8,038 nucleotides of DNA from an uncultured Ruminococcus sp. (GCA_947174085.1 CAMWHN010000089.1:1-8038), one strand, 5' to 3'; positions 1-7,088 are shown, counted from the first letter of the stretch. The notes: generated by a model not told the origin, from the sequence alone. Program-made: numbers and translations.

Positions 1-19
1 GTGATAAAGTTATAGTTAA

Positions 20-211
20 AAAATTGGCAAAAAATTAAAAAAAGCACTTATAAATAAAATAGAAAGATATAGAATATATATTGGAAAAATATCAGAGAAA
101 TTGTTAGGAGAAAAAGTAAGTTCAGGAGCTATTGATTATGGTATAGAAGAATTTCTTAAAAAATATCTTACTTTAAATATCGCAAACAATAAGAACTTGA
201 GAAAATTATAA
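20..211 (+). pseudogene. orphan coding remnant, 63 codons, no start codon
   Basis: This stretch is open for 63 codons between a TAA at 17-19 and a TAA at 209-211. Its translation has ordinary protein character: a basic, Ile/Lys-rich first half, then a segment reading GEKVSSGAIDYGIEEFLKKY. There is no ATG or GTG in the frame. The only possible start is a TTG at 101 without a convincing ribosome binding site. The best reading is the 3' end of a gene whose 5' part has been lost or shifted out of frame. I do not recognise the family. It lies immediately upstream of the HerA-like operon in the same direction and no terminator separates them. An open frame of this length could still be chance in AT-rich DNA, so the call is tentative. 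Confidence 0.35.
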
Positions 212-244
212 ATTATGAAAAGAAAAAATTAAATAATAAGTTCA

Positions 245-250
245 AAGGGA
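245..250 (+). promoter_or_regulatory. ribosome binding site that sets the start of the HerA-like gene
   Basis: The purine run AAGGGA ends ten bases before the ATG at 261, a workable distance. The in-frame GTG at 252 is only one base downstream of it, too close to be served. This favours ATG 261 over GTG 252. No convincing -35/-10 pair was found in 1-244. Confidence 0.55.
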
Positions 251-260
251 CGTGATTTTT

Positions 261-2858
261 ATGCTAATATATGAAATCAAAACCATTCCAGACTTAACAT
301 TAAGTAAATATCAAGTATTTGCAGATTCTGGAATTGAGGGAATGTTAGAAGCGCAGCTACAGTTTATTAAACAATTATACCGAGTAGCTTTATTAGGAGA
401 AATTCATATTCACTTTATTTATGACTATGACTCTAAAAGAAAATCTGGTAATAAACTGTCTATTTATGTTGCATTTTCTGGAAATGAACAAGAGAAAACA
501 TATTATCAAAAATTGCAAAAAGTTGTAAAAGCTTCAAATATTTCAGAATATTTTAAATTCCATGAGACAAAAGATTTATCTGTTATGAATACAAAATATT
601 CATATATGTCAGTACTTCGTAAGAAAGAAAGAGTACTTCAAACAGTTATTGACAATGAAGAAAAATACTTTTATCTTGTTCCAAACTGGGAAATGAATGA
701 GAATGCAAGATTGTATAATATGATTCAAATGATGGAATCCTTTGATGAAAAATGTTGTTATCGTGTTGACTTATATGTAGAAGAAGATTTAGAAGAGCAA
801 ATTCATAAGAATTTTGAAAGACCACTTATTTTTTTGAGAAATATATCAAATAAGGAACGGGGCTTAAGTGAACTTGGTAAAATGCAAAAAAGTAAGCGTG
901 ATCCAAATGCAGATGAAACACTTCGTCAGTATGAAGATTGGATAAAAGCAATAGACAGTTCTTCTGTATTTCGATGTAGAATTTGTACATTTTCAAATGA
1001 TGAACAGTATTGCCAATTATTATTAAGTAGCACTATATCAGAATCTATCAAAAAAGGTAATGCAACCACAAAAACCAAACAAGGCAATTTCACAGCTTTG
1101 GACTTGCTTGATGATATTCCTACAGGATATTATCTGAAAGATACTCCAAAGTCCATGCAAAGTTGGGCAACTACATTTACATCAGAAGAAATTTCACCAT
1201 TTATGAGATTGCCTGTTCTATATGATGGCGAAAATATTGAATTGCCAAAAGAAACATCTGCAATTCAAGAAAGTGAAGGCATTCTGCTTGGCAAAGATAA
1301 AAATAACTATGATGTAGTAATTCCACAGAAATTACTTCCAAAGCATATGTTTGTATGTGGTGTTCCTGGCTCTGGTAAAACAAATACAATGCTTCATTTA
1401 GCCAATAGCTTATGGAATTGTAAAGTAGAGGAAAATGGAGAAAAACATAAACTACATATTCCATTTTTAGTATTAGAACCAGCAAAAAGGGAGTATCGAG
1501 AATTAGCATTGTTTGATATTCCAGAACTATTAATTTTCTCACCATCTGCACGTACTAATTTTCAAATTAAGATTAATCCTTTTGAATTTCCAAAAGGCTT
1601 GACTTTATCAGAGCATATCAGCAAATTGTGTCAAGTTTTCGAAGGAGCATTTCCAATTGCATCTCCTGCACCATTTATATTAGACCGTGCTATTCAAGCA
1701 GTTTATGAAAAACACGGTTGGAATGTAAAAGATATTAATACAGGAACTAAATCTTATCCCTTAATGTCTGAGTTATATGACCAATTTGAAAAAGAACTTT
1801 TGACTACCAATTATGACAGCGAGATTCAAGGGAATATCCGTTCTGTTTTGGAAATGAGAATTGGAAGTCTACTCCGTCGAGAGATGAAAGAAATCTTTGA
1901 TGTTCCAAAATCAACGCTTTCACCAGAAGAATGGTTGACAAAACCAGTTATTATTGAATTAGAATCACTTGGTGAGGGGCTGGCTAACTTTGTGACATTG
2001 CTACTTTGTACGTTGATAAGAGAAACATTAAAAGCAAACCCACTGGCCGATAAAGACAAGCCTGTTCGACATGTTATTTTCATAGAAGAAGCACACAACT
2101 TAATTGCACCAGAATCACAAGTAAAAGATGGACAAGATTCAAACCCAAAAATTGCAGCAACTGCATTTATTGTAAAGATGTTGGCTGAGGTGCGTGCATT
2201 GCGTGAGGGCATTATTATAGCTGACCAGCTTCCAACAGCAATGGCACCAGAAGTTATAAAGAATACGAATATTAAACTTGTACACCGTTTAACATCACAA
2301 GACGACCGTGAACTGGTGGGAAGTACAATGTCGGCAAGTCCTCTGCAAATGGAAAATATGGCAACTTATACGAGTGGTCAGGCGTTGTTCACTTATGAGA
2401 AATTACTTCGTCCATTTGAAATGCAGGTAAGTCTTGTAGAAGAACATGAAGAAAATACTCCAAATGATAACGAATTGTATGAGTTGATGTTACAAAAATC
2501 AGCGTTTTTTGAACTGCAAAAAACAGAAGCACAAGTACAATGGGAACATCTTAAAGAGCAGGTACAAGAACTTCTCGATATCGAAAGAAAAGCGGTTCAT
2601 CAATTAATTGGATTCAATTTTATTGAAATGCAATATAAAGAACTTGAAACAAATATCGAATCTTTCTCTAAAATATTAGATATGCTGAATGTTATGAAAA
2701 GGATTCACAAGTTCGATTGTATTGCTATTTCAGAAAAATTTATTCCAAAACAACATAAAGATGCAATGTTAGAAATTATTACTAATATTGGCACAAAATA
2801 TGAGCAAAGCATATGTAAAATAGTTAATGTTTGGAGGAAAAGAAATGGTCAATTTTAG
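261..2858 (+). CDS. HerA/FtsK-type ATPase (DUF87-like ATP-binding protein)
   Basis: This 865-aa protein is a P-loop motor of the HerA-FtsK superfamily, which forms hexameric rings that translocate DNA or protein. Walker A is GVPGSGKT at residues 367-374, preceded by the typical 'KHMFVCG' strand. Walker B is VIFIEEAH at 605-612, with E610 the likely catalytic acid. A sensor-like ADQLPTA follows near 654-660. The conserved NTNIKLVHRL segment ends near 677 and carries the arginine (R676) that may act between subunits. Residues 1-340 form a mixed alpha/beta region I do not recognise, and residues from about 730 to the end form a helical, partly coiled-coil tail. It has no membrane segment, so it is probably cytoplasmic and acts with a membrane partner, for which the 653-aa protein downstream is a candidate. 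The start is chosen from the ribosome binding site; GTG 252 would add three residues. The next gene starts 14 bases before its stop, suggesting coupled translation. The ATPase class is secure; the substrate (DNA or protein) is not. Confidence 0.9.
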   Translation: MLIYEIKTIPDLTLSKYQVFADSGIEGMLEAQLQFIKQLYRVALLGEIHIHFIYDYDSKRKSGNKLSIYVAFSGNEQEKTYYQKLQKVVKASNISEYFKFHETKDLSVMNTKYSYMSVLRKKERVLQTVIDNEEKYFYLVPNWEMNENARLYNMIQMMESFDEKCCYRVDLYVEEDLEEQIHKNFERPLIFLRNISNKERGLSELGKMQKSKRDPNADETLRQYEDWIKAIDSSSVFRCRICTFSNDEQYCQLLLSSTISESIKKGNATTKTKQGNFTALDLLDDIPTGYYLKDTPKSMQSWATTFTSEEISPFMRLPVLYDGENIELPKETSAIQESEGILLGKDKNNYDVVIPQKLLPKHMFVCGVPGSGKTNTMLHLANSLWNCKVEENGEKHKLHIPFLVLEPAKREYRELALFDIPELLIFSPSARTNFQIKINPFEFPKGLTLSEHISKLCQVFEGAFPIASPAPFILDRAIQAVYEKHGWNVKDINTGTKSYPLMSELYDQFEKELLTTNYDSEIQGNIRSVLEMRIGSLLRREMKEIFDVPKSTLSPEEWLTKPVIIELESLGEGLANFVTLLLCTLIRETLKANPLADKDKPVRHVIFIEEAHNLIAPESQVKDGQDSNPKIAATAFIVKMLAEVRALREGIIIADQLPTAMAPEVIKNTNIKLVHRLTSQDDRELVGSTMSASPLQMENMATYTSGQALFTYEKLLRPFEMQVSLVEEHEENTPNDNELYELMLQKSAFFELQKTEAQVQWEHLKEQVQELLDIERKAVHQLIGFNFIEMQYKELETNIESFSKILDMLNVMKRIHKFDCIAISEKFIPKQHKDAMLEIITNIGTKYEQSICKIVNVWRKRNGQF
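2833..2840 (+). promoter_or_regulatory. strong ribosome binding site inside the ATPase 3' end
   Basis: GGAGGAAA sits five to seven bases before ATG 2845, so translation of the coiled-coil protein starts at 2845 rather than at the upstream in-frame ATG 2827. It lies within the last codons of the ATPase gene, consistent with coupling. Confidence 0.7.
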
Positions 2859-3330
2859 CATTGATAAAGTGAAAGATAAACAAGGTGATGTAAAACGAAA
2901 CATTGAAACCAAAAAAGGAGAATTAAGTCAACTAGAAAAGCGCAAAGAAGAGTTACTAGACTCTGGAATAGATATTCAGGATTCTGATATGGACGAAGCT
3001 ACAAAGAGACTTGTTATGGAGCAAATAAATCAAGCTATTGAAGAAAATTCTGAAAAAGGAAAAGAACTTTCAAGTGAAATGAATGGAGATGTCGATTCAC
3101 TAAAAGAATTAAAAGATGATGTTGAAAGAATGTCAGAAAGTACAGAGCAAGAACGCAAAAAACTAGAAAGGAAAAAGTCGATTTTAGAAAAATTTGGACT
3201 TGGCAAAAATCTTGATAGTGCTTTTCAGAAAATGGAAGAAAGTGAATCTAACTTAGAAAGCCTTAATGGAAGTCTACTGCAAGATGAGAAAGAATTAAGT
3301 GAAATCTCACAACGCTTATCAATGTTATGA
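2845..3330 (+). CDS. coiled-coil protein, 161 aa, possible adaptor
   Basis: Nearly the whole protein is a highly charged Glu/Lys-rich helical heptad pattern, with two breaks: around residues 40-46, where it reads SGIDIQDSD, and around residues 114-120, where it reads EKFGLGK. There is no signal peptide or membrane segment and I recognise no enzyme motif. The start at 2845 has an excellent GGAGG site; ATG 2827 would add six residues but lies upstream of that site. It overlaps the ATPase gene by 14 bases. Its TGA stop (3328-3330) is in the same frame as the following metallopeptidase frame. The coiled coil may therefore be the N-terminal half of what was, or is by readthrough, a single protein of about 411 aa. 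By analogy with coiled-coil adaptor domains of exported toxins (for example LXG proteins), it could present a C-terminal cargo to the ATPase. That role is inference; the coiled-coil character is what the sequence shows. Confidence 0.75.
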   Translation: MVNFSIDKVKDKQGDVKRNIETKKGELSQLEKRKEELLDSGIDIQDSDMDEATKRLVMEQINQAIEENSEKGKELSSEMNGDVDSLKELKDDVERMSESTEQERKKLERKKSILEKFGLGKNLDSAFQKMEESESNLESLNGSLLQDEKELSEISQRLSML

Positions 3331-3354
3331 AGCGAATTTCCATATTCCTTTGAA

Positions 3355-3858
3355 ATGAACCCTCATGCTTTTGACCTTGTGCCATTGGAACGTCGTGCTA
3401 CTGTGATAGAAAGTTTTTCTAATGCACCTGAACAAATTAGAGAGGTTATAGATACATACTGGCTTTTGCTTGATAAAGTTAGAGATACTGGTCGTTACTA
3501 TAACATGGAAACACATAGATTTGAAAAACGATGTTCCTGTTATATATCAGGCAAAAATGGACGTTTTATTGAAATGGATGGGCAGAAAAGTGATGCTGAA
3601 TATGGAATTGTATTTCGGCATGAATATGGTCATTATATTGATGATGTAATAGGAGGATATTCTGAAAGCAAAGCATTTGATGAAGCGTTCCAAATGGATA
3701 AAGCGAGCTTTAATAATTCAAAAGATAAAGGAATTGCTAATTTAAAAAAATGCTACAGGACTTACCAGAAAATAATTCTGCATTTGAATCTCGATATATT
3801 TCCGACATTTTATCTGCACTTACAACAAATGGTTCATTTGTTGATACAAAAGTTATAA
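3355..3858 (+). CDS. HEYGH zinc-metallopeptidase-like domain, N-terminal part (frameshifted)
   Basis: Residues 89-93 read HEYGH, the HExxH zinc-binding and catalytic motif of zincin peptidases, followed by YIDD. The frame is preserved upstream of 3355 back to the TGA at 3328, giving SEFPYSFE before the first Met. ATG 3355 has no recognisable ribosome binding site, so independent initiation is doubtful. After residue 132 (A7 run 3744-3750) the zero frame continues for only 35 residues of unlikely, His/Leu-rich sequence. The -1 frame instead continues as a convincing domain containing ISDILSALTTNG and EIFANLF. The intact product would be about 241 aa from Met 3355, or about 411 aa if joined to the upstream coiled coil. 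Similar HExxH domains occur at the C-termini of phage head-morphogenesis (SPP1 gp7-like) proteins and polymorphic toxins; this is recalled, not searched. It may be a pseudogene, a sequencing indel or programmed frameshifting. Confidence 0.6.
   Translation: MNPHAFDLVPLERRATVIESFSNAPEQIREVIDTYWLLLDKVRDTGRYYNMETHRFEKRCSCYISGKNGRFIEMDGQKSDAEYGIVFRHEYGHYIDDVIGGYSESKAFDEAFQMDKASFNNSKDKGIANLKKCYRTYQKIILHLNLDIFPTFYLHLQQMVHLLIQKL
3741..3750 (+). other. A7 slippery run at a -1 frame change
   Basis: TTTAAAAAAA holds the heptamer A AAA AAA, with the zero-frame Lys-Lys codons at 3745-3750. A -1 slip here re-reads A3750 and enters the frame that begins with ATG CTA CAG. That frame has a stop at 3738-3740 and is open from 3741 onward, so the change must occur between 3741 and 3858. 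Only a 5-bp hairpin (3766-3780) lies downstream. A homopolymer indel, biological or from sequencing, is equally possible. Confidence 0.5.
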
Positions 3859-4079
3859 AAGCTTATCAAGAAAATCAAAAAGAATTTTATGGTCATGAAT
3901 GGTGGAGATATAAGGAATCTGAAAAAATTTGCAATAATGAAATATTTGCGAATTTATTTGCAATATATGCAGAAAATAATTCTGATGTAGTTGCTTTTGC
4001 TGAAAAATGGTTTCCTAATTTTACAAAGCAAATTCAAATTGGTTTGAGTAAGTCAGTTAAATATAATGAAAGAAGTTGA
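3750..4079 (+). CDS. metallopeptidase-like domain, C-terminal part in the -1 frame
   Basis: These 109 codons continue the HEYGH domain after the frame change. They carry RYISDILSAL, then GHEWW, then NNEIFANLFAIYAENN. The Glu of EIFANLF (residue 64 here, 196 of the joined protein) is a good candidate for the third zinc ligand, about 100 residues after HEYGH. ATG 3750 lies directly in the A7 run and has no ribosome binding site, so this is not a credible separate gene. It should be read as the second half of the peptidase. It ends 7 bases before ATG 4087 of the next gene, or overlaps it by 14 bases if ATG 4066 is used. Without restoration of the frame, neither half would hold a complete zinc site. 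Confidence 0.6.
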   Translation: MLQDLPENNSAFESRYISDILSALTTNGSFVDTKVIKAYQENQKEFYGHEWWRYKESEKICNNEIFANLFAIYAENNSDVVAFAEKWFPNFTKQIQIGLSKSVKYNERS

Positions 4080-4086
4080 TAAATGT

Positions 4087-4335
4087 ATGATAATACTACC
4101 AAAAGATTGTTTTTTTGATGAAAACCTTTTAGAACAAGATTGTATATATGTAGATGATATGACTGAGACTCAATGGATTGAAGCTTTGAAGCCATACCAA
4201 AAACAATATCAAGAAATATTTGGATATATTCCAAATATGTGCAATTATTTTTGTACAAAAAGTAAATTTATTGATGCATTACTCAAAGCACTTGAGGAAA
4301 AGAAAGAAATTTCAGTGTATCTAAAAGGGATTTAA
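4087..4335 (+). CDS. small acidic protein, 82 aa, possible immunity protein
   Basis: This is a compact soluble protein with no signal or membrane segment. It is acidic in its first third, reading MIILPKDCFFDENLL and then DCIYVDDMTETQWIEAL. A helical C-terminal part follows, with FIDALLKALEEKKEISVYLK at residues 60-79. I do not recognise a named family. ATG 4087 is preferred, with a weak AGAAG at 4071-4075 eleven bases upstream. ATG 4066 is also in frame, adding seven residues and overlapping the peptidase frame by 14 bases, but has no visible ribosome binding site. A small acidic gene directly behind a toxin-like metallopeptidase domain is the usual place for an immunity protein, which is the basis for that suggestion and nothing more. 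Conserved-looking cysteines occur in the DCF, DC and CNYFC segments. Confidence 0.6.
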   Translation: MIILPKDCFFDENLLEQDCIYVDDMTETQWIEALKPYQKQYQEIFGYIPNMCNYFCTKSKFIDALLKALEEKKEISVYLKGI

Positions 4336-4359
4336 TGCTAGGATAGAGGTTATTGAAAT

Positions 4360-5130
4360 ATGTACCCCAAAATACACATTTTTGATTCTGATATACCTAC
4401 ATATTCAACTTGTGCTATAGTAGGATTTACAGTTTCAATCCTGCTTCTGAATTATTTACTATTAGAACGGCTGATTTTAAGAAAATATATTGGCGCTTAT
4501 CTTATATCATCTGTGGGGTTGCTGATTGGTGCAAAATGTTTTGGATTTCTTAGTAAATTGCTTGGAATATATGCTTTTACAGGATTATGGGAATGGAAAG
4601 AAAGTTTTCTTACTTCTGGAATTGTATATTATGGTGGTTTGTTTGGATATTTAGGTATGCTTAAAATACTCTGTTGTTTCAAAGGAAGAAATTTTAATGA
4701 AATTAGCAATATTACGGCTATTATCATTCCTTTGTTTCATGTCTTTGGGAGAATTGGATGCTTCTTTGCTGGTTGTTGCTATGGTACACAGAGTAACAGT
4801 TGGATTGCAATTCCTTATCGAGTTATATCACAAGATGAACAATGGGTCAATCGTATCCCAATACAATTAATGGAATCAGCAATTGAATTGTTTCTTTTTA
4901 TGCTGTGTTATTATTGGTATAGAGAAAAAAGAAAAAAAGAACAAGAATATGATAGTCGAATTTTATCATACTACTTATTATTATATTCAATGTGGCGTTT
5001 TATAATTGAATTTTGGCGTGGTGATGAGGTAAGAGGCGTATTTGGCTGGATTTCGTTCAGTCAGATTATCTCTATTTTAATATTTATTATATATATAAAA
5101 AATATCTTTTCTAAATGGAGGAAATCATGA
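4360..5130 (+). CDS. Lgt-like prolipoprotein diacylglyceryl transferase family protein
   Basis: This 256-aa multipass membrane protein has the layout of Lgt, which transfers diacylglycerol from phosphatidylglycerol to the lipobox cysteine of prolipoproteins. Visible family blocks are GIVYYGGLFG at 87-96, HVFGRIGCFFAGCCYG at 127-142 (containing the essential arginine R131), and WRFIIEFWRGDE at 212-223 near the C-terminus. Two well-known positions differ from E. coli Lgt: the histidine of the xxHGGLIG block is Tyr91, and the asparagine of GRxGNF is Cys134. Cys-rich GRIGCFxAGCCYG versions are common in Clostridia and may be a distinct subclass. Length is slightly short for Lgt. AGAGGT at 4345-4350 is nine bases before the start. 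It lies 24 bases after the small gene and overlaps the next gene by ATGA. It could lipidate, or otherwise modify at the membrane, a partner of the system. Whether it is a true Lgt is unproven. Confidence 0.85.
   Translation: MYPKIHIFDSDIPTYSTCAIVGFTVSILLLNYLLLERLILRKYIGAYLISSVGLLIGAKCFGFLSKLLGIYAFTGLWEWKESFLTSGIVYYGGLFGYLGMLKILCCFKGRNFNEISNITAIIIPLFHVFGRIGCFFAGCCYGTQSNSWIAIPYRVISQDEQWVNRIPIQLMESAIELFLFMLCYYWYREKRKKEQEYDSRILSYYLLLYSMWRFIIEFWRGDEVRGVFGWISFSQIISILIFIIYIKNIFSKWRKS
5117..5123 (+). promoter_or_regulatory. ribosome binding site that sets the start of the 653-aa gene
   Basis: GGAGGAA lies five bases from ATG 5127, so that ATG, which overlaps the Lgt-like gene's stop as ATGA (5127-5130), is the start rather than ATG 5115. 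The arrangement is typical of translational coupling. Confidence 0.7.
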
Positions 5131-7088
5131 GAAAAATAATTTATTTAATTGTTGGAGGAATTATTGGTGCAATGACAGGCACTGCGCTTGGTATTTTTGC
5201 CGAACTTTGTAGTTGTGTATTTGGAAATGGAGGATTTGATGGCTATATATTGACTGCTATCATTGGCATATTAGGAGCAATTATTGGCTTTTCTGTGGGA
5301 ACTTCTATTGATGAGGAGGAAAAAGAAAAACTAGTACAACAAAGAATAGCTGAACAAGAATATCAACACAGATTAGAAAGGGAAGCAAGGAAAGCTTCAG
5401 AAGAAGAAGAAAGAAAACGGCTAGAAGCTGTTGAACGCCACCACAAATTAGAACAGGAAACTGTTGAACGGAAGAGGCAAAAGCATTTGAATAAAACAAA
5501 AGAACTTCTGTATAATATAGCTGAATCATTTCAACATAGAGATGGAATCTTTGAGACACTGGGTTTGGACAGAGACAGAGGATATAAATCTTATATTATA
5601 TGGTCTTTTAAGGGTGGATATGACTCCATTTATAATGAAGTATGGTGTTTGAAATCTGAAATTGCCTCTTTTGGAGATTCTTATTTGGTTCAATTTAACA
5701 GTTTACTGCAAGAGCATATCCAATTATTAAATGAGGATATAAAAAATCACCTAGAAGAATTAGTAAATGATGAATGCTCTAGTCCCTACTACAATTTAGA
5801 ATGTATTCTTCATAAGATAATGCTATTAAAATATGCAAATGAAAATGATTGTAAATATGACTTGACTATACATACAATAAAAAATTTTATTGAATTGCTA
5901 AAAAAACCAATGTATTTTCTAGAATCAAAAGAATATGGAAATTTTACTCTTCCTCTTGATATGAATGAGAATGTTTTTTCTGTTGAAGATAAATTGACAT
6001 ATATGCTTAGAGTTATTTTAGATAATTCTGATGGATATTATAGTAACATGAGTAATTGTTTGATAGAAGAATTTTTGAAATTAGCTGGAATGCTTATGTG
6101 GTACTATGCGAAAAAGCAACCTTTTGATGTAAATAAATTTAATACTGCGTGTTCATTTTATGAAAAATATACAATAGGAAACCGTGTAGAAAAACGTAAT
6201 TATTACCGCTCATGTCCTTCATCTGTAAAGTTGGAAGAATTTTTAGCGATAATATACAGCAAACTTGCAATAGGTGGTTCTGCATTAGTTCAACAGGAAA
6301 AGCAAAAAATTGATGATTGGATAAAAGACTACCATCATAATGGTAAAGATGTTCAAATTCTTGCATCTGCATTAGCATGGATGGAATTATATGACTTAGA
6401 ATTAGAGATACTTAGATATATGGTAAAAAGTAACATACAAATGTCACCAGAAGTTCAAGAACGTTTGAAATTTTTAGAAAGTGGTGGAGCATCTTCAAAT
6501 GTAAAAATATATGAAATTGAATCAGAGAATAACTTTATATATGACAGTTCATCAGAGAATTGGGATACAAGTGATTTTAACATGTTCTTCCGCAAAATTG
6601 GCATGAAAAAACTCACCCTCAATTATTCTTTGTCAATCTCTACTTGGAAAAAAACACTTCCACTTTTAAGCGGTCAAAAAGTATCTATGAATCAACTTTA
6701 TCAGGAATTTAAAAGTATGATAAATGATTTTGATGGAGAAGTAATTTGCAAAAGAACAAAAGCAAAAGCGATTGACTTAGATAATGTAAATTATCCTGAT
6801 GCAGTTGTATTTCAATTTACAAGTGAACGAAATAAATGTCTTTCTATGTTGTTTTCATGTGAAAAGTTTGGTCGGAACCTAAATCTTACAATTATTACAC
6901 TGTTTACGCCCGAGAATGGTATAGATGTGGAAAGCCTGCAAAAATATGCTGTGGCAATAAAAAGCAATATTTATGTGGATAGCTTTAGAGAAACAATTCT
7001 GCAAGTAGTAGATGAAGTAATTAAAGTGAAACGAGATATTTATAATGAGGATAGTAATTCTTCATCTGGCAAAAAATTTGTGGAGTAA
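5127..7088 (+). CDS. membrane-anchored coiled-coil protein, 653 aa, unknown function
   Basis: Two glycine-rich hydrophobic helices (about residues 4-26 and 42-62) have small-residue spacing of the glycine-zipper kind and are separated by a short loop with Cys and Gly. A dense Glu/Arg/Lys coiled coil (about 63-125) follows, then a long helical soluble region to about 450 with pieces such as ALAWMELYDLELEILRYMV that could be helical repeats. The last 180 residues form an alpha/beta domain containing NLTIITLFTPENG. No catalytic motif was recognised. The hairpin topology would place the coiled coil and the large domain together in the cytoplasm, where they could dock the HerA-like ATPase. Translation is coupled to the Lgt-like gene by an ATGA overlap, and the operon ends here with a terminator. 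The cysteines near residue 28-30 do not form a lipobox. It is a real and intact gene; its role is unknown. Confidence 0.85.
   Translation: MRKIIYLIVGGIIGAMTGTALGIFAELCSCVFGNGGFDGYILTAIIGILGAIIGFSVGTSIDEEEKEKLVQQRIAEQEYQHRLEREARKASEEEERKRLEAVERHHKLEQETVERKRQKHLNKTKELLYNIAESFQHRDGIFETLGLDRDRGYKSYIIWSFKGGYDSIYNEVWCLKSEIASFGDSYLVQFNSLLQEHIQLLNEDIKNHLEELVNDECSSPYYNLECILHKIMLLKYANENDCKYDLTIHTIKNFIELLKKPMYFLESKEYGNFTLPLDMNENVFSVEDKLTYMLRVILDNSDGYYSNMSNCLIEEFLKLAGMLMWYYAKKQPFDVNKFNTACSFYEKYTIGNRVEKRNYYRSCPSSVKLEEFLAIIYSKLAIGGSALVQQEKQKIDDWIKDYHHNGKDVQILASALAWMELYDLELEILRYMVKSNIQMSPEVQERLKFLESGGASSNVKIYEIESENNFIYDSSSENWDTSDFNMFFRKIGMKKLTLNYSLSISTWKKTLPLLSGQKVSMNQLYQEFKSMINDFDGEVICKRTKAKAIDLDNVNYPDAVVFQFTSERNKCLSMLFSCEKFGRNLNLTIITLFTPENGIDVESLQKYAVAIKSNIYVDSFRETILQVVDEVIKVKRDIYNEDSNSSSGKKFVE

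Noticed and set aside
1..260. Sigma-70 promoter for the operon, e.g. TTGAGA at 197-202 with an AT-rich -10 such as AATAAT at 232-237
   Set aside because: The spacing is about 29 bases, far from 17, and AT-rich DNA offers many chance hexamers; no pair was good enough to report.
1201..2212. Open reverse-strand frames at 1201-1551 and 1826-2212 inside the ATPase gene
   Set aside because: They lie opposite well-conserved ATPase coding sequence including the Walker motifs, have no ribosome binding sites, and read as unnatural residue mixtures.
3328..3330. Possible alternative genetic code (TGA = Trp) to explain the in-frame TGA
   Set aside because: Neighbouring genes use TGG for tryptophan and TGA as a normal terminal stop, and no other internal TGA is needed for the intact genes.
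3766..3780. Hairpin CAGAA-AATAA-TTCTG as a frameshift stimulator
   Set aside because: Only five AT-rich base pairs, 15 bases after the slippery run, so too weak and slightly too far to count as evidence of programmed frameshifting.
5205..5220. Lipobox (lipoprotein signal) in the 653-aa protein near its first cysteines
   Set aside because: The residues before the cysteine (AEL-C) do not fit the lipobox pattern, and the N-terminus looks like a transmembrane hairpin; it is therefore not an evident Lgt substrate.
3325..6378. Reverse-strand open frames at 3325-3516, 4034-4258, 5305-5559 and 6139-6378
   Set aside because: All are antisense to better-supported plus-strand genes, lack ribosome binding sites and show no recognisable motifs.
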